Shown piece by piece: positions 6,256 through 7,194 of a stretch of DNA of 7,194 nucleotides (the first letter of the stretch is position 1; every line of letters starts with the position of its first letter). The position numbers and the translations under genes were made by a program. The notes below the pieces were generated by a model, which was not told the DNA's origin, did not search any database, and worked only from the letters and a program-made list of their open reading frames with translations. This stretch comes from DASVWH01 sp036389715. Its GTDB lineage: Bacteria; Acidobacteriota; Blastocatellia; Pyrinomonadales; Pyrinomonadaceae. The stretch is from the NCBI GenBank assembly GCA_036389715.1, contig DASVWH010000197.1:1-7194 (forward strand). The letters run 5' to 3'.

Positions 6256-6311
6256 CTATTTACCATAGACGATTCACGAATCACTATTGACGATTCACTA
6301 TTTACCATTGA
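6256..6311 (+). repeat. Eight tandem degenerate heptamers before rpmF
   Basis: Eight consecutive 7-base units fit CNATTNA: CTATTTA, CCATAGA, CGATTCA, CGAATCA, CTATTGA, CGATTCA and two more. Six fit exactly and two have one mismatch. Longer internal copies confirm the 7-base phase: GACGATTCAC recurs 21 bases apart (6268, 6289) and CTATTTACCAT 42 bases apart (6256, 6298). The array is much more AT-rich than the surroundings and stops 9 bases before the rpmF ribosome binding site. It resembles the short tandemly repeated heptamers known from intergenic DNA of cyanobacteria and some other phyla. Confidence 0.85.
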
Positions 6312-6329
6312 CCGAGAGCTGGAGTAATT

Positions 6330-6515
6330 ATGCCTAATCCGAAACGTCGCCATTCAAAAGCCCGGACGCGCAAGCGGCGGGCGCACGATGCCCTGCGCGC
6401 GCCGCAGACATCCGTTTGCCCGAATTGCCAGGAACCGCGGATGCCGCATCGCGTCTGTCCGAAATGCGGTTTCTACAAGGGCCGTGAAGTGGTCCAGGTC
6501 GAGCAGGAAGCCTGA
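6330..6515 (+). CDS. rpmF: 50S ribosomal protein L32
   Basis: A 61-residue bL32. It begins MPNPKRRHSKARTRKRRAH, the conserved basic N-terminus that reaches into the large subunit near the peptidyl-transferase region. It carries a complete zinc ribbon: Cys30-x2-Cys33 (CPNC) and Cys43-x2-Cys46 (CPKC). This is therefore the zinc-binding C+ form, not the cysteine-free form used in zinc starvation. GFYKGREVV after the ribbon is typical, and length is normal. GGAG at 6321-6324, 5 bases before the ATG, is a clear ribosome binding site. It is bracketed by two different heptamer arrays (6256-6311 and 6523-6588) and lies between yceD and plsX, the usual arrangement. Confidence 0.97.
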   Translation: MPNPKRRHSKARTRKRRAHDALRAPQTSVCPNCQEPRMPHRVCPKCGFYKGREVVQVEQEA

Positions 6516-6522
6516 CAAAAGA

Positions 6523-6588
6523 AGTGATGAGTGATGAGTAAAAGCGTTCGTCTTATCACTTATCCCTTATCACTCATCACTCATCACT
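6523..6588. repeat. Heptamer array forming a perfect 17-bp inverted repeat between rpmF and plsX
   Basis: The left arm AGTGATGAGTGATGAGT (6523-6539) is the exact reverse complement of the right arm ACTCATCACTCATCACT (6572-6588), with 32 bases between. The left side carries two tandem GTGATGA units. The right side carries five tandem heptamers of the form TYATCMC (6553-6587: TTATCAC, TTATCCC, TTATCAC, TCATCAC, TCATCAC). In RNA this gives a stable stem starting 8 bases after the rpmF stop and ending 4 bases before the plsX ATG. No T-tract follows, so it is not a standard terminator. Confidence 0.9.
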
Positions 6589-6592
6589 CTTA

Positions 6593-7194
6593 ATGAAGCA
6601 CGGGCATCAACTGACCGGCAAAGTCGTCGTTGACGCGATGGGCAGCGATCATGCGCCCAACGCCGAGATAGACGGCGCACTGGCGGCCGCACGTGACCTC
6701 GGCATCGGCGTCATCCTCGTCGGTCAGCTGGAAAAGATCGAGCCGGAGCTGCGCCGCTGCCGCTGGAGCGGGCAGGGCGACCGCGGCATCGAGCTGGTCG
6801 AAGCCGAAGAGGTCATCGGCATGGACGAGCCTGTGGCAACCGCCGTCCGCCGCAAGAAGAGAAGCTCTTTGAGGGTCGGGGTCAAGCTGGTGATGGAAGG
6901 CCGTGCGGACGGTTTCGTCTCGGCGGGCAATACGGGCGCGGCGATGGCGACGGCCAAAATGGTGCTCGGGATGCTGCCCGGCGTTGACCGCCCGGCGCTG
7001 GCCGCGATGATTCCGACCAAGGGCAGTAAGCCGACTTTGCTGCTCGATGTCGGCGCAAACGCAGAGTGTAAGCCGCATCACCTGGCGCAGTTTGCGATCA
7101 TGGGGGATGCCTATTGCCGCGCCGTCGTCGGGACCAACAGGCCGACCGTCGGGCTGATGAGCATCGGGGAAGAGGAGGCCAAGGGCAACGACCT
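6593..7194 (+). CDS. plsX: Phosphate acyltransferase PlsX (5' part, cut by window edge)
   Basis: The first 200 codons of PlsX (full proteins are usually about 330-350 residues), the peripheral enzyme that makes acyl-phosphate from acyl-ACP for PlsY in phospholipid synthesis. Family motifs visible: VVVDAMGSD (11-19, usually AMGGD), GMDEPVATAVRRKKRSSLRVG (76-96), SAGNTGA (110-116), LLDVGANAECKP (150-161) and IGEEEAKGND (191-200). The ATG at 6593 is the only usable start: upstream the frame is open to a TAA at 6539-6541 but holds no start codon, and the next in-frame ATG (6638) lies inside the conserved VDAMGSD. No Shine-Dalgarno sequence precedes this ATG, because the space is occupied by the repeat arm. 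Co-transcription with yceD and rpmF is likely, and fab genes commonly follow. Confidence 0.95.
   Translation, partial: MKHGHQLTGKVVVDAMGSDHAPNAEIDGALAAARDLGIGVILVGQLEKIEPELRRCRWSGQGDRGIELVEAEEVIGMDEPVATAVRRKKRSSLRVGVKLVMEGRADGFVSAGNTGAAMATAKMVLGMLPGVDRPALAAMIPTKGSKPTLLLDVGANAECKPHHLAQFAIMGDAYCRAVVGTNRPTVGLMSIGEEEAKGND

Noticed and set aside
6256..6588. CRISPR-like array
   Set aside because: Units are only 7 bases and directly abut without unique spacers; one array is arranged as an inverted repeat. No cas genes are present.
6523..6592. Intrinsic terminator after rpmF
   Set aside because: The stem is strong but AT-containing, with a 32-base loop, and is followed by CTTAATG rather than a T-run. 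It sits directly against the plsX start, so termination there would cut the operon.

Overview
The window carries GC-rich bacterial chromosomal DNA with tightly packed, strongly codon-biased genes. Nothing in it points to a phage, plasmid, insertion sequence or CRISPR array. The gene families and the AT-richer intergenic arrays of degenerate 7-base units suggest an acidobacterium (perhaps Blastocatellia-like). That placement is inference from gene style, because no rRNA or other marker is present.

Left part, minus strand (1-1914): a two-gene nucleotide-sugar operon. A sugar-1-phosphate nucleotidyltransferase with a C-terminal left-handed beta-helix is followed, with a 4-base overlap, by a phosphoglucomutase/phosphomannomutase that runs off the left edge. 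Together they would interconvert hexose-6-P and hexose-1-P and activate the latter to an NDP-sugar. A 245-base divergent region (1915-2159) separates them from the rightward genes. It holds a candidate sigma70-type promoter in each direction, a small dyad midway between the two -35 boxes, and a stray copy of a repeat found again near rpmF.

Middle, plus strand (2160-4246): a thiolase (acetyl-CoA acetyltransferase type) and a 3-hydroxyacyl/3-hydroxybutyryl-CoA dehydrogenase. They form a two-step module between acetyl-CoA and (S)-3-hydroxybutyryl-CoA, and a likely intrinsic terminator follows. Next is a protein of unknown function (4359-5600) built from an N-terminal zinc ribbon, a coiled coil and about six TPR repeats.

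Right part, plus strand (5615-7194): a textbook promoter (TTGACA-16-TATAAT) drives the conserved yceD (DUF177) - rpmF (ribosomal protein L32) - plsX cluster, which links ribosome and phospholipid synthesis. plsX is cut by the right edge.

The most unusual features are two heptanucleotide arrays that bracket rpmF exactly. The second forms a perfect 17-bp inverted repeat between the rpmF stop and the plsX start, and plsX has no visible Shine-Dalgarno sequence. The hairpin would bring the rpmF stop and plsX start close together, which suggests a structure-dependent translation link.
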